64,000 nt of DNA from Paenibacillaceae bacterium (lineage in GTDB: Bacteria; Bacillota; Clostridia; Lachnospirales; Lachnospiraceae): assembly GCA_015057715.1 (NCBI GenBank), contig SVDS01000004.1, positions 16,026 through 80,025 on the forward strand, written 5' to 3'. Made by a program: the position numbers and the translations under genes. Numbering within the stretch: the stretch's first letter is position 1; the number at the start of each line of letters is the position of its first letter. The notes under the pieces are model-generated. The model worked only from the letters and a program-made list of their open reading frames with translations. It was not told where the DNA came from and did no database searches. This document shows positions 1 through 7,082 of the stretch, piece by piece.

Positions 1-759
1 AGAAGCACAGATGGTACCGTAGTCAAAGGTCTTGCTGGCCATAATGGTTCTTACTGCATGTTTTACATCAGCAGTCTTTTCGATGTAAGCCGGAGAGTTT
101 CCAGCGCCTACGCCGATTGCTGGTTTTCCTGCACTGTAAGCAGCTTTAACCATACCAGGACCGCCAGTTGCGATGATAATGGAAACTTCTTTACATTTCA
201 TCAGCTCATTGGTGGATCCCATGGAAGGCATGGTTACGCAGCTGATAATTCCCTCTGGTGCACCAGCTGCAATTGCTGCTTCACACATAACCTCTGCTGC
301 CTTCTGAGTACATTTTGCTGCAGATGGATGAGGGGAAAATACGATTGCATTTCCTGATTTAATTGCGATCATGGATTTGAAGAATACAGTAGAGGTTGGG
401 TTTGTGGAAGGTACGATACCCATTACAAGTCCTACCGGCTCTGCTACGTCAAAGGTCTGCTTTGTGGTATCTTCACAAAGAATTCCTCTTGTCTTCATGT
501 CCTTGATCTCTTCATATAAAAGTGTGGAAGCTGCATGATTCTTATAAGCCTTATCCATCACTTTACCAAATCCTGTTTCTTCAACAGCCATCTGAGCCAG
601 ACACAGGGAGTGCTCCTCGCCTGCCTTTGCCATGCTTTTTAAAATAACATCGATCTGTTCTGCTGTATATCCTGCGATTTTCTTTGCTGCCGCTTCGCCG
701 TTTCTGGCTAAATCCCTTGCTTCCTGGATGGAACGCAAATCATAATCAAAATTTTCCAT
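1..759 (-). CDS. CoA-acylating acetaldehyde dehydrogenase, active copy (partial, runs off the window)
   Basis: The first 253 codons read from an ATG at 759 to the window edge with no stop. The protein belongs to the EutE/AdhE-type family that converts acetaldehyde plus CoA to acetyl-CoA, the oxidative branch of choline fermentation inside the microcompartment. The oxyanion-hole Asn (PSTNPTST, N120) and nucleophilic Cys (TFDYGTICAS, C251) are both present, unlike the paralogue at 9660-11144. It is the most promoter-distal operon gene visible. The C-terminus, where a shell-targeting peptide might lie, is outside the window. Confidence 0.9.
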   Translation of the reverse strand, partial: MENFDYDLRSIQEARDLARNGEAAAKKIAGYTAEQIDVILKSMAKAGEEHSLCLAQMAVEETGFGKVMDKAYKNHAASTLLYEEIKDMKTRGILCEDTTKQTFDVAEPVGLVMGIVPSTNPTSTVFFKSMIAIKSGNAIVFSPHPSAAKCTQKAAEVMCEAAIAAGAPEGIISCVTMPSMGSTNELMKCKEVSIIIATGGPGMVKAAYSAGKPAIGVGAGNSPAYIEKTADVKHAVRTIMASKTFDYGTICAS

Positions 760-785
760 GTTCCGTATCTCCTCTTCTAAAAATC

Positions 786-1412
786 TTAATCATTTTGTCC
801 GTAATACTTCCTGAATTCTTCCAGCAGCAGGGTTTTATTTGCCTTTGAAATCTCTCTTCCAGCTATGCTGAATTCGGGATATTCACGGGCAAGCGTCCTA
901 AGCTCTGTTACCTTCATATCTTCAAGTATCTTCATGGTCTCAGTAAGACCGTCCTGGTGCATCCACAGATCAATGGTCTCTCTCTTTATGGTATCCACCA
1001 GCTCTGTCTCTGAGTTTGGTTCTTCGTCTGTTATCTGAGCAGATGATTCAACTGTCTCTTCGACTGGTACGGCTGCCTCTTCTACCGGTTCACTGGTAAT
1101 CTCCGGTACTGGTGCCTGCTCCGGTTCATCTGGAGTGTTGCCGCCGATGACAGCTGCAAGTTCCTCATGAGGCCTTGGAATCACATGGCGTGTGATTAAT
1201 GCGGCACTGTTAATTCGCTCCACTGCCGCCGCTCCGGCCTCAACCGCTGCCTTCACTGCCGCCACATCGCCGGTCACCGTAACAGTAATGAGACCTCCGC
1301 CAACTTTGGTTTTCTCTACCAGAGACACATCCGCTGCCTTTAACATGGCATCGGCAGCTTCAATTGCCACCAGCACACCTTTTGTTTCTATAAAGCCAAG
1401 TGCCTGCATCAT
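786..1412 (-). CDS. BMC-H shell protein with C-terminal extension (EutK-like layout)
   Basis: Residues 1 to about 90 form a standard hexamer-forming BMC domain (ALGFIETKG start, [26 protein letters not shown]). An acidic, Pro/Val/Glu-rich linker of roughly 60 residues follows, then a folded-looking tail (about 160-205) with the pattern LEDMKVTELRTLARE...ANKTLLLEEF, which resembles a SAP/Rho-N-type helical domain. EutK of ethanolamine compartments is also a BMC domain fused to a small nucleic-acid-binding-like domain, so the layout is comparable, but the tail fold is my inference. It lies between the EutQ-like gene and the active aldehyde dehydrogenase. Confidence 0.88.
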   Translation of the reverse strand: MMQALGFIETKGVLVAIEAADAMLKAADVSLVEKTKVGGGLITVTVTGDVAAVKAAVEAGAAAVERINSAALITRHVIPRPHEELAAVIGGNTPDEPEQAPVPEITSEPVEEAAVPVEETVESSAQITDEEPNSETELVDTIKRETIDLWMHQDGLTETMKILEDMKVTELRTLAREYPEFSIAGREISKANKTLLLEEFRKYYGQND

Positions 1413-1420
1413 TTACCTCC

Positions 1421-2050
1421 TTAAACCAAGTCAGCCCAGTTAGCCGGATAGGTTGAGTAGAATACTCTTGCCTTGTCCGGAGAACCCCAGATTACCTTTG
1501 ATCCTGACGGTACAAAGAGCACATCTCCGGCTTTTGCCGTAAAGGTCTTTCCGTCAATGGTCACAGTTAAGGTTCCTTCGATTACATAGTCGATTTCTTC
1601 ATAGGTCAATTCCCATTCAAATTCAGAATGGTCAATCACCAGGAAGCCAGCGCTCATTTTTGATTCTTCTTTGCTTACAAGTTCCTGATAATAAGCTTTT
1701 ACATTTGGATCACCTGTATCGAATACATCCATCTTTACAGAACTTCCGCGAACAACCTTTAAACCGTTGCCATGGCTTTCTGACTCATATGGTTTTAAAA
1801 TATCATTTAACATTCCCTTCTCCATAAGAGCCTTCAGTACCATATAAATTTTCTCGCTGTCAATATCCATTCCTGCAAACGCTCCTTTCGCTTCTGCCTT
1901 CTCTTCTGCTTTGTCGCAGAAGGTGATTCCGTAAGCATCTGCTGCATCCTTTGCTGACGGTGTGATAATGCTTCCGCTCTCTACGTGAAATACACTCTTG
2001 CCTTCTGCATGCAATGTTTCCACGTCTTTTGCGCATATCAACTGCTTCAT
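1421..2050 (-). CDS. EutQ-like cupin protein of the microcompartment operon
   Basis: 209 aa. The C-terminal half (about 120-205) has cupin strands and turns (FEWELTYEEIDYVIEGTLTV, GDVLFVPSGSKVIWG) as in EutQ, which is reported to have acetate-kinase-like activity and to aid compartment assembly. The N-terminal half contains a short LITPSAKDAADAYGI-like segment shared with EutQ/EutT leaders. The position between vertex and shell genes fits the choline GRM gene set. The precise role in this pathway is unproven. Confidence 0.85.
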   Translation of the reverse strand: MKQLICAKDVETLHAEGKSVFHVESGSIITPSAKDAADAYGITFCDKAEEKAEAKGAFAGMDIDSEKIYMVLKALMEKGMLNDILKPYESESHGNGLKVVRGSSVKMDVFDTGDPNVKAYYQELVSKEESKMSAGFLVIDHSEFEWELTYEEIDYVIEGTLTVTIDGKTFTAKAGDVLFVPSGSKVIWGSPDKARVFYSTYPANWADLV

Positions 2051-2065
2051 ATGATCACTTCCCTT

Positions 2066-2329
2066 CTATATAAACTGGCAGTCTTCATCAATAATCCCAA
2101 TTACTACGGCATCAACGGGAATCTCATCGTTTCCCAGCATGCGTCTGGCTGAAGAGCCGGTGGAAATGATCACGCGGTCACCGATTCCGGCGCTGATGAT
2201 GTCTGCTACAATCAGCCGTTCACCTTCCCGTGTACCACCAATGATCTCGGCAAGCATAAACTTATAACCGTTTAAAGACTCTGCCTTTCTGGTCGCCCAG
2301 ATATTGTCAATCAGTCTTGCTGCTACCAT
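2066..2329 (-). CDS. EutN/CcmL-type BMC vertex (pentamer) protein
   Basis: 87 aa, the usual length for BMC-P proteins that cap the twelve vertices of the shell. It shows the hallmark run GIGDRVIISTGSSARR followed by PVDAVVIGIID. It is the only pentamer protein in the visible part of the locus. Its start overlaps the end of the upstream shell gene by 7 bases, implying translational coupling. Confidence 0.93.
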   Translation of the reverse strand: MVAARLIDNIWATRKAESLNGYKFMLAEIIGGTREGERLIVADIISAGIGDRVIISTGSSARRMLGNDEIPVDAVVIGIIDEDCQFI

Positions 2330-2628
2330 TCTATCCCGCCTCTCTTCTCTCTCAGCCTGATTTCTTCCATCGCTGCCTCTACCGATGCCGTATCTCCAAA
2401 AATCGCTAGCATGATCATGTTCTGTGGGCAGCTACCCTTGATATCTTCTACTGTAACACCCACGGCTTTTTCTGCCACATCGGCGGCACATACCATTTCA
2501 ATAATCCGTCCCTGAACGAGACCAATGGCATCCACCTTTCCGATAGGAGTGGAAGCTCCTGAGCCTTTTCTGCGGTTTAAAATATCAATGGTTCCAGGTG
2601 ACGGCGATTTGATAATCCGATATTCCAT
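2323..2628 (-). CDS. GrpU-like BMC shell protein with a GSCPQ loop
   Basis: 101 aa. The sequence begins with a strand segment (EYRIIKSPSPGTIDILNRR), followed by an IGKVDAIGLVQGRIIEMVCAADVAEKAVGV region, and is divergent from the canonical BMC-H proteins nearby. The loop DIKGSCPQNM carries a lone Cys in a Gly-x-Cys-Pro-Gln context. From memory this matches GrpU-type shell proteins of glycyl-radical compartments that place an Fe-S cluster at the hexamer pore. The family assignment is probable; cluster binding is inference. Confidence 0.78.
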   Translation of the reverse strand: MEYRIIKSPSPGTIDILNRRKGSGASTPIGKVDAIGLVQGRIIEMVCAADVAEKAVGVTVEDIKGSCPQNMIMLAIFGDTASVEAAMEEIRLREKRGGIEW

Positions 2629-2642
2629 ACGTCCACTTCCTT

Positions 2643-3488
2643 TTAATCCATTTCCTCCTGAGTACAGGAGAATGCGATTCCCAGAGGAGTTACAAACATG
2701 GGGTTGTCCGGTTTTCGTGTATGGATCCCAGTCTGCTTCTCAATAATTGTTTCGATTCCTGCTAAACAGCAGGTACCGCCTACTAAGTAGATCTCATCTA
2801 CGTCATATCCTTTGATGTGGCGGTTAATAATGGAGGCTACCTTTTCAATTACCGGCTTTAATACCGGAAGCAGCTCTTTGTGGTTTTCTTCTTTTCGCTT
2901 ATAAAGCTCTGCTTCTGAAAAAGAGAGGTTATAAGCTCCGGATACAACCAGGGAAAAATGAGTTCCTCCCGTGGGCTCATCAGCTACGTAAACTACTTTT
3001 CCATCTTTTAAAATAGAAATTCCAGTGGTTCCGCCGCCGATATCCACCACTGCGCCGTTTTGTATCTTTAGTACTGCATTTGCTGCCGTCGGTTCATCAA
3101 GAAGGGCGGTGATTTCAAATCCGGCTCCCTGTACCACATTCTTGATTGCGCCTCCGTCCAGTGAATCGGTTCCCGGAGGAATGGCTGCAGCTGCATAAAG
3201 CAGTTCCGTATCCAGCTTTTCCTCCAGTTCTGCCTTTAACTCACGAACGATCCGGATGGCACCGATGTAATCAACTACCATTCCGTCACGGACTACATCC
3301 GCATACCGGTAAGCGCCGGCCACTGGCCTGAAATTCTCATCAAGTACAGCCACTACCACGCACGCTGTTCCTAAATCCACCCCCGTATAATAAACGGAGG
3401 AACGTTCCCTGACAGGATTTTTTACCACTGCTTCAAACTGGCTTACCAGTTCGTTGCAGCTATCAAATGTTATTTCTTTCTTTGACAT
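2643..3488 (-). CDS. EutJ-like actin/Hsp70-fold chaperone
   Basis: 281 aa, ASKHA-type ATPase fold: YYTGVDLGTACVVVAVLD (phosphate 1), DEPTAANAVL, VVDIGGGTTGISIL (phosphate 2), and DEIYLVGGTCCLAG (adenosine motif). EutJ homologues occur in ethanolamine and choline compartment operons and are thought to assist folding or assembly of cargo; the client is unknown. The start overlaps the upstream EutT-like gene by 19 bases. Confidence 0.9.
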   Translation of the reverse strand: MSKKEITFDSCNELVSQFEAVVKNPVRERSSVYYTGVDLGTACVVVAVLDENFRPVAGAYRYADVVRDGMVVDYIGAIRIVRELKAELEEKLDTELLYAAAAIPPGTDSLDGGAIKNVVQGAGFEITALLDEPTAANAVLKIQNGAVVDIGGGTTGISILKDGKVVYVADEPTGGTHFSLVVSGAYNLSFSEAELYKRKEENHKELLPVLKPVIEKVASIINRHIKGYDVDEIYLVGGTCCLAGIETIIEKQTGIHTRKPDNPMFVTPLGIAFSCTQEEMD

Positions 3489-4093
3489 GCATTTCCTCCA
3501 TACAACAGGCAGATCATCTGGGATAAGCGGTTAATAACCGGGTTAAAATTCTTTTCTCCTGCTTCTGCCGCAAGTTCACGAACGCAGCAGCGCAGACGGT
3601 GTAACAGGACTATTTCTCTTCCTTTTTCGGATTGGGCATGAAAGCCGGTGATCTCAAAACAGTCAGAGTATGGTTCGTTTTGGTTTTCCTTATTAAATCC
3701 GGTGCAGGACTCAAATGGATTTATGTCGCCCGAAGCACCTTTCCCCACGAAAGATAACTTCCGCTCTAAATCAAATACCTGCTCTGCTAACAGCACGTCC
3801 CTGTCTAATAAGGAAATTCCGGCTTCCAGAAACTGTGCCTTTAAGGTTTCCAGTTTTAATAAGAAACGGTCTGGCGCAGGCTCTGTAACTGTAACTGGTG
3901 TCTCTGCGATCACTTCTGCAGGTTTTGATGGTTTGCGTTTTGCCGTCATGGGATCATCGCAAAATGATATCTTCTTGTCCAACAGAAACTGACGGGCTCC
4001 TGGTGTAAGCTTTGCCTGCGCAGGAAGATCATAAGAGGCAAAGGGTTCTCTTCTGAATAAAATTCTCAAATCTTCTTCGGTGATGAATTTCAT
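3470..4093 (-). CDS. EutT-like protein without the metal-binding Cys/His cluster
   Basis: 207 aa. The N-terminus (FITEEDLRILF, then LPAQAKLTPGARQFLLDKKI) matches the EutT leader, and the C-terminal segment GREIVLLHRLRCCVRELAAEAGE matches the helical part of EutT cobalamin adenosyltransferases. The His-x11-Cys-Cys-x2-Cys cluster expected in the EutT middle is not present; that stretch is a Lys/Pro/Glu/Thr-rich linker. Choline lyase does not need B12, so this is probably a repurposed or scaffold protein rather than an active adenosyltransferase. Confidence 0.7.
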   Translation of the reverse strand: MKFITEEDLRILFRREPFASYDLPAQAKLTPGARQFLLDKKISFCDDPMTAKRKPSKPAEVIAETPVTVTEPAPDRFLLKLETLKAQFLEAGISLLDRDVLLAEQVFDLERKLSFVGKGASGDINPFESCTGFNKENQNEPYSDCFEITGFHAQSEKGREIVLLHRLRCCVRELAAEAGEKNFNPVINRLSQMICLLYGGNACQRKK

Positions 4094-5229
4094 TAATAGC
4101 CCCCCTTACAAAGCTTACGGTAGATTGTTTCGATCTCTTCTACCGTAGGCACTCTTGGGTTGGTCAATGTGCAGTTATCCTTTAGTGCTTTCTCTGCCAT
4201 TTCCCGTACAGCCTGTTCGAATTCGTCTTTGTCCACGTTTAAATCGGTGATCTGCTGCGGTATTTTAATCTTACTCATAAGATTTTTAATGTGACGCACC
4301 AGGCCGTGTACCGTGGCTTTCTCTGTTCCTGCTGCTATGCCAAGCATGTTGGCAATGGCAACATATCTGCTGCATGCTGCAAAATCTCCTGCATCCTCTA
4401 AACCAGCGTTATAGCTGATTACATGATGAAGCAGCATTGCATTGCTTCTTCCATGTGGAATGTGGAAACGGGCTCCCAGTGCATGTGCCATACTATGGCA
4501 AAGTCCTAAAGACGCACCGTTAAAAGCAACTCCTGCCAGACAGGAAGCATTGTGCATGTGAGTTCTTGCCTCCATGTCGCTTCCTTCTACCACAGTACGA
4601 GCCAGATAGCTCCATACCAGTCTGACTGCCTTTTCCGCACATGCATCAGTAAAATCACCTGCATTGGTTGAAACATAGGCTTCTAACGCATGGGTTAAAA
4701 CATCCATACCGGTATCTGCCGTAATATGAGGCGGTACTGACACTGTAAAGCGGGGATCAAGGAATGCCGCATCCGGTACCATACTGTCGGAGCGCAGAGG
4801 ATATTTCGCCTGAGCTTCCGGATCAGAAATAACGGAAAAATTAGTTACTTCGCTTCCGGTTCCGCTGGTGGTTGGAACTGCAATTAAATTCAGCTTGTCA
4901 TTTCCCATCTGTGTATAAATATGGCTTGCTGCCTTTGCTGTATCGATGGCAGAACCTCCGCCTAATGCGATGATCGTATCCGGTGCAAAGCCTTTCATTC
5001 CACCAATTGCCTTTGATACAACGGCGATGGTAGGATCAGGCACTACTTCTGAAAAGACTTCAAAGCTGCTTCCTTTTTCTGTCAGCAGGTCTGTAATTAA
5101 ATTCACCTTACCGGACTGAGCCATAAAGGGATCACAGATGATATAAGCTTTTTCGATTGGAAGTTCCTTGATTTTTTCCAGACAGGAAGATCCCATATAT
5201 ACCTTTGTGTTCATTACAAATTGCTCCAC
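4093..5229 (-). CDS. cutO: Iron-dependent alcohol dehydrogenase (ethanol-forming, CutO-type)
   Basis: 378 aa, full-length group III Fe-ADH. It has the NAD-binding GGGSAIDTAKA and the metal-site His regions (LCHSMAHALGARFHIPHGRSN and HHVISYN). In choline fermentation it reduces acetaldehyde to ethanol and regenerates NAD+ within the compartment. It sits between the EutP-like and EutT-like genes, meeting the latter at its last base. The symbol is by role and context; sequence alone only says Fe-ADH. Confidence 0.88.
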   Translation of the reverse strand: MEQFVMNTKVYMGSSCLEKIKELPIEKAYIICDPFMAQSGKVNLITDLLTEKGSSFEVFSEVVPDPTIAVVSKAIGGMKGFAPDTIIALGGGSAIDTAKAASHIYTQMGNDKLNLIAVPTTSGTGSEVTNFSVISDPEAQAKYPLRSDSMVPDAAFLDPRFTVSVPPHITADTGMDVLTHALEAYVSTNAGDFTDACAEKAVRLVWSYLARTVVEGSDMEARTHMHNASCLAGVAFNGASLGLCHSMAHALGARFHIPHGRSNAMLLHHVISYNAGLEDAGDFAACSRYVAIANMLGIAAGTEKATVHGLVRHIKNLMSKIKIPQQITDLNVDKDEFEQAVREMAEKALKDNCTLTNPRVPTVEEIETIYRKLCKGGY

Positions 5230-5249
5230 GTTACATTTCCCTCCTTTCT

Positions 5250-5756
5250 TTAGATTTGCCCATGTTCTTTGGGCATCAAGGGATACCCGTAGGGTATTTC
5301 TTTAGATTTGCCCATATTTTCAGGGCTTCTTATAACTTCCATCAACTCATCAATTCCCGTGCGGTCCGATAAGTTGATGTGAATACAGGGGGTTGTAATC
5401 CCTGCTTTCTTTAACTGACGGATACACCAGCCGTCATTCTCCGGCTTTTTTCCGCTTCCTGTAATAACTCCGATTACCGGCACCCGGAACGCTTTTGCAA
5501 ATCCCGGAGGATAACTCTCCCGGCATGAGGACTGGTCTACCAGCATCAGTACATGGGAGGCGTCCTGAGCTGCCGCGATGATGTGTTTGTGCATCCAGGG
5601 ACTTTCTAAATAAACTCCCGGTACATCTAAGGTTTTCTCCCCATATACCATGTTCTGTGTCCGTTTGACAGGACCGTCTAAACCATTGATTGCGGCTGCA
5701 AGGGCAGTTTTTCCGCTGCCGCCCGGTCCGATGATCATGATTCTCTTTTTTCTCAT
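5250..5756 (-). CDS. EutP/PduV-like small GTPase-fold protein
   Basis: 168 aa with an N-terminal P-loop GPGGSGKT (residues 10-17), DVPGVYLESP as the switch-like segment, and a VIGVITGSGKK stretch in place of a clear NKxD. EutP homologues accompany BMC operons; acetate kinase activity and roles in compartment positioning have been proposed for relatives. Its ATG overlaps the stop of the EutS-like gene (ATGA), so the two are translationally coupled. Confidence 0.85.
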   Translation of the reverse strand: MRKKRIMIIGPGGSGKTALAAAINGLDGPVKRTQNMVYGEKTLDVPGVYLESPWMHKHIIAAAQDASHVLMLVDQSSCRESYPPGFAKAFRVPVIGVITGSGKKPENDGWCIRQLKKAGITTPCIHINLSDRTGIDELMEVIRSPENMGKSKEIPYGYPLMPKEHGQI

Positions 5757-6091
5757 GTTTTGGTTATATCCGGCACGGTAAATCCAAGTACGCGCCGTAA
5801 GGTTTCACACACTGCCCGAAGGGCTGTCTCCACACTGTCCACGTCTCCTGCGATGATAACGGAGCCGGTGAAACGGTCTAAAAATCCCACTTGAACACTG
5901 GCTGCCTTCGCCGCAATATCAGCAGCAATGATGGAGGTTTCAAAAGGGGACAGGGTTAAAATTCCGATGGCTCCAAGCTCATCGATACCCAGACACTCAT
6001 ATACCTCCGGTATTGGCGAAGCGATTACATGAGCGATGGTAACCTGCTTGCCGGGAACGGATTCTTCTATGACTCGCTGTATCTCTGACAC
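5753..6091 (-). CDS. EutS/PduU-like circularly permuted BMC shell protein
   Basis: 112 aa. It starts with RVIEESVPGKQVTIAHVIA, the beta-barrel leader typical of EutS/PduU hexamers, followed by GAIGILTLSPFETSIIAADIAAKAASVQVGFLDRFTGSVIIAGDVDSVETAL and a C-terminal VPDITKT. These features closely parallel EutS. This type forms hexamers with the pore plugged by a six-stranded barrel. It sits just downstream of the activase gene. Confidence 0.92.
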   Translation of the reverse strand: MSEIQRVIEESVPGKQVTIAHVIASPIPEVYECLGIDELGAIGILTLSPFETSIIAADIAAKAASVQVGFLDRFTGSVIIAGDVDSVETALRAVCETLRRVLGFTVPDITKT

Positions 6092-6106
6092 GGCGCTCTC
6101 CCCTTT

Positions 6107-7060
6107 CTAGTGTTTCACCACAGTAACCGGGAACTGATACTCATTCATCCAGCCTTCGATACGGTCTAAATCCTCCGCACTTAAGCTTGGATCTCCATCG
6201 ATTGGATATTCCATATCCAGCTGGTTGTATTTGTTTACTCCCAGCTTGTGATAAGGAAGTAAGTCAATTCCCTTAAAGTTTTTGTAATCACGGAACGGCA
6301 TTAAGAATTTAATGACTGCATCGATTTCTTCCCGGCTGTCGTTGATTCCCTTTAACATTGGCATACGAACCTTTACGTTGTAACGGTGGTGAAGCAGTTC
6401 TTTTAAATTGATTAAGATCTGTTCATTGTTTACACCGGCCAGTTCATTGTGGCGAACCGGATCCATATGCTTAATGTCATAAAGGAATAAATCCACGTAT
6501 TCTGCGATCTGTAAAATCGTTTCGGTTTTTGTGTAACCACAGGTTTCAATGGCTGTGTTAATGCCTTCCCTCTTGCATGCCATCAAAAGATTTAAGGCTG
6601 CCTCAGGCTGAGCAGTCACTTCACCGCCGCCTAATGTCACACCGCCGCCAGATATATCATAAAATGCGGCATCTTCCTCTACGATTTTTAACAGCTCGGA
6701 AATTGTCTTTACCTCTCCGGCAATGGAAAGCGCTGAATTGGGGCAGACATTCTTACATTTCATGCAGCCGATACAATCCTTATCCCGTCTGATTTCATGT
6801 TTTCCGGTCTCTTTGGACATCACATGGATTCCTACGGGGCAAACGCTTTCGCATGCCCCGCAGTCTGTACAGGAATTCTGCTTAAACATCACCTGGAATT
6901 TCCGTACCAGTCCTTCCGGATTGGCACACCATTTACACCGGAGCGGGCAGCCTTTAAAGAATACCAGGGTTCTGATTCCCGGTCCGTCATACATGTTGTA
7001 CTTCTGTACGTTAAAGATCAGCGCCTTACGTTCAATATCTCCTGTATTTCCATGGTCCAT
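6107..7060 (-). CDS. cutD: Choline TMA-lyase activating enzyme (radical SAM)
   Basis: 317 aa glycyl-radical-enzyme activase. The radical-SAM motif CPLRCKWC (C38, C42, C45) is followed by an inserted two-[4Fe-4S] ferredoxin domain with CTDCGACESVC (C64-C74) and CIGCMKCKNVC (C96-C106). It abstracts hydrogen from the C-terminal glycine of CutC. It lies 22 bases after cutC, and an ACGGAG ribosome site precedes the ATG. The protein generic name would be PFL-activase-like; pairing with CutC sets the substrate. Confidence 0.95.
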   Translation of the reverse strand: MDHGNTGDIERKALIFNVQKYNMYDGPGIRTLVFFKGCPLRCKWCANPEGLVRKFQVMFKQNSCTDCGACESVCPVGIHVMSKETGKHEIRRDKDCIGCMKCKNVCPNSALSIAGEVKTISELLKIVEEDAAFYDISGGGVTLGGGEVTAQPEAALNLLMACKREGINTAIETCGYTKTETILQIAEYVDLFLYDIKHMDPVRHNELAGVNNEQILINLKELLHHRYNVKVRMPMLKGINDSREEIDAVIKFLMPFRDYKNFKGIDLLPYHKLGVNKYNQLDMEYPIDGDPSLSAEDLDRIEGWMNEYQFPVTVVKH

Positions 7061-7082
7061 TGTGATTGTTCTCCGTTTTCTT

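Noticed and set aside
58..357. Plus-strand ORF of 99 aa
   Set aside because: It is a shadow of the partial aldehyde dehydrogenase on the opposite strand, whose motifs are strong; the shadow has Cys/Ser-rich non-protein-like composition.
786..1412. PduT/EutL-type tandem-domain (BMC-T) shell protein
   Set aside because: Only one BMC domain is present; the second half is a linker plus helical tail without BMC motifs.
3470..4093. Functional cobalamin adenosyltransferase EutT
   Set aside because: No His/Cys metal cluster is present and no B12-dependent enzyme is in the operon.
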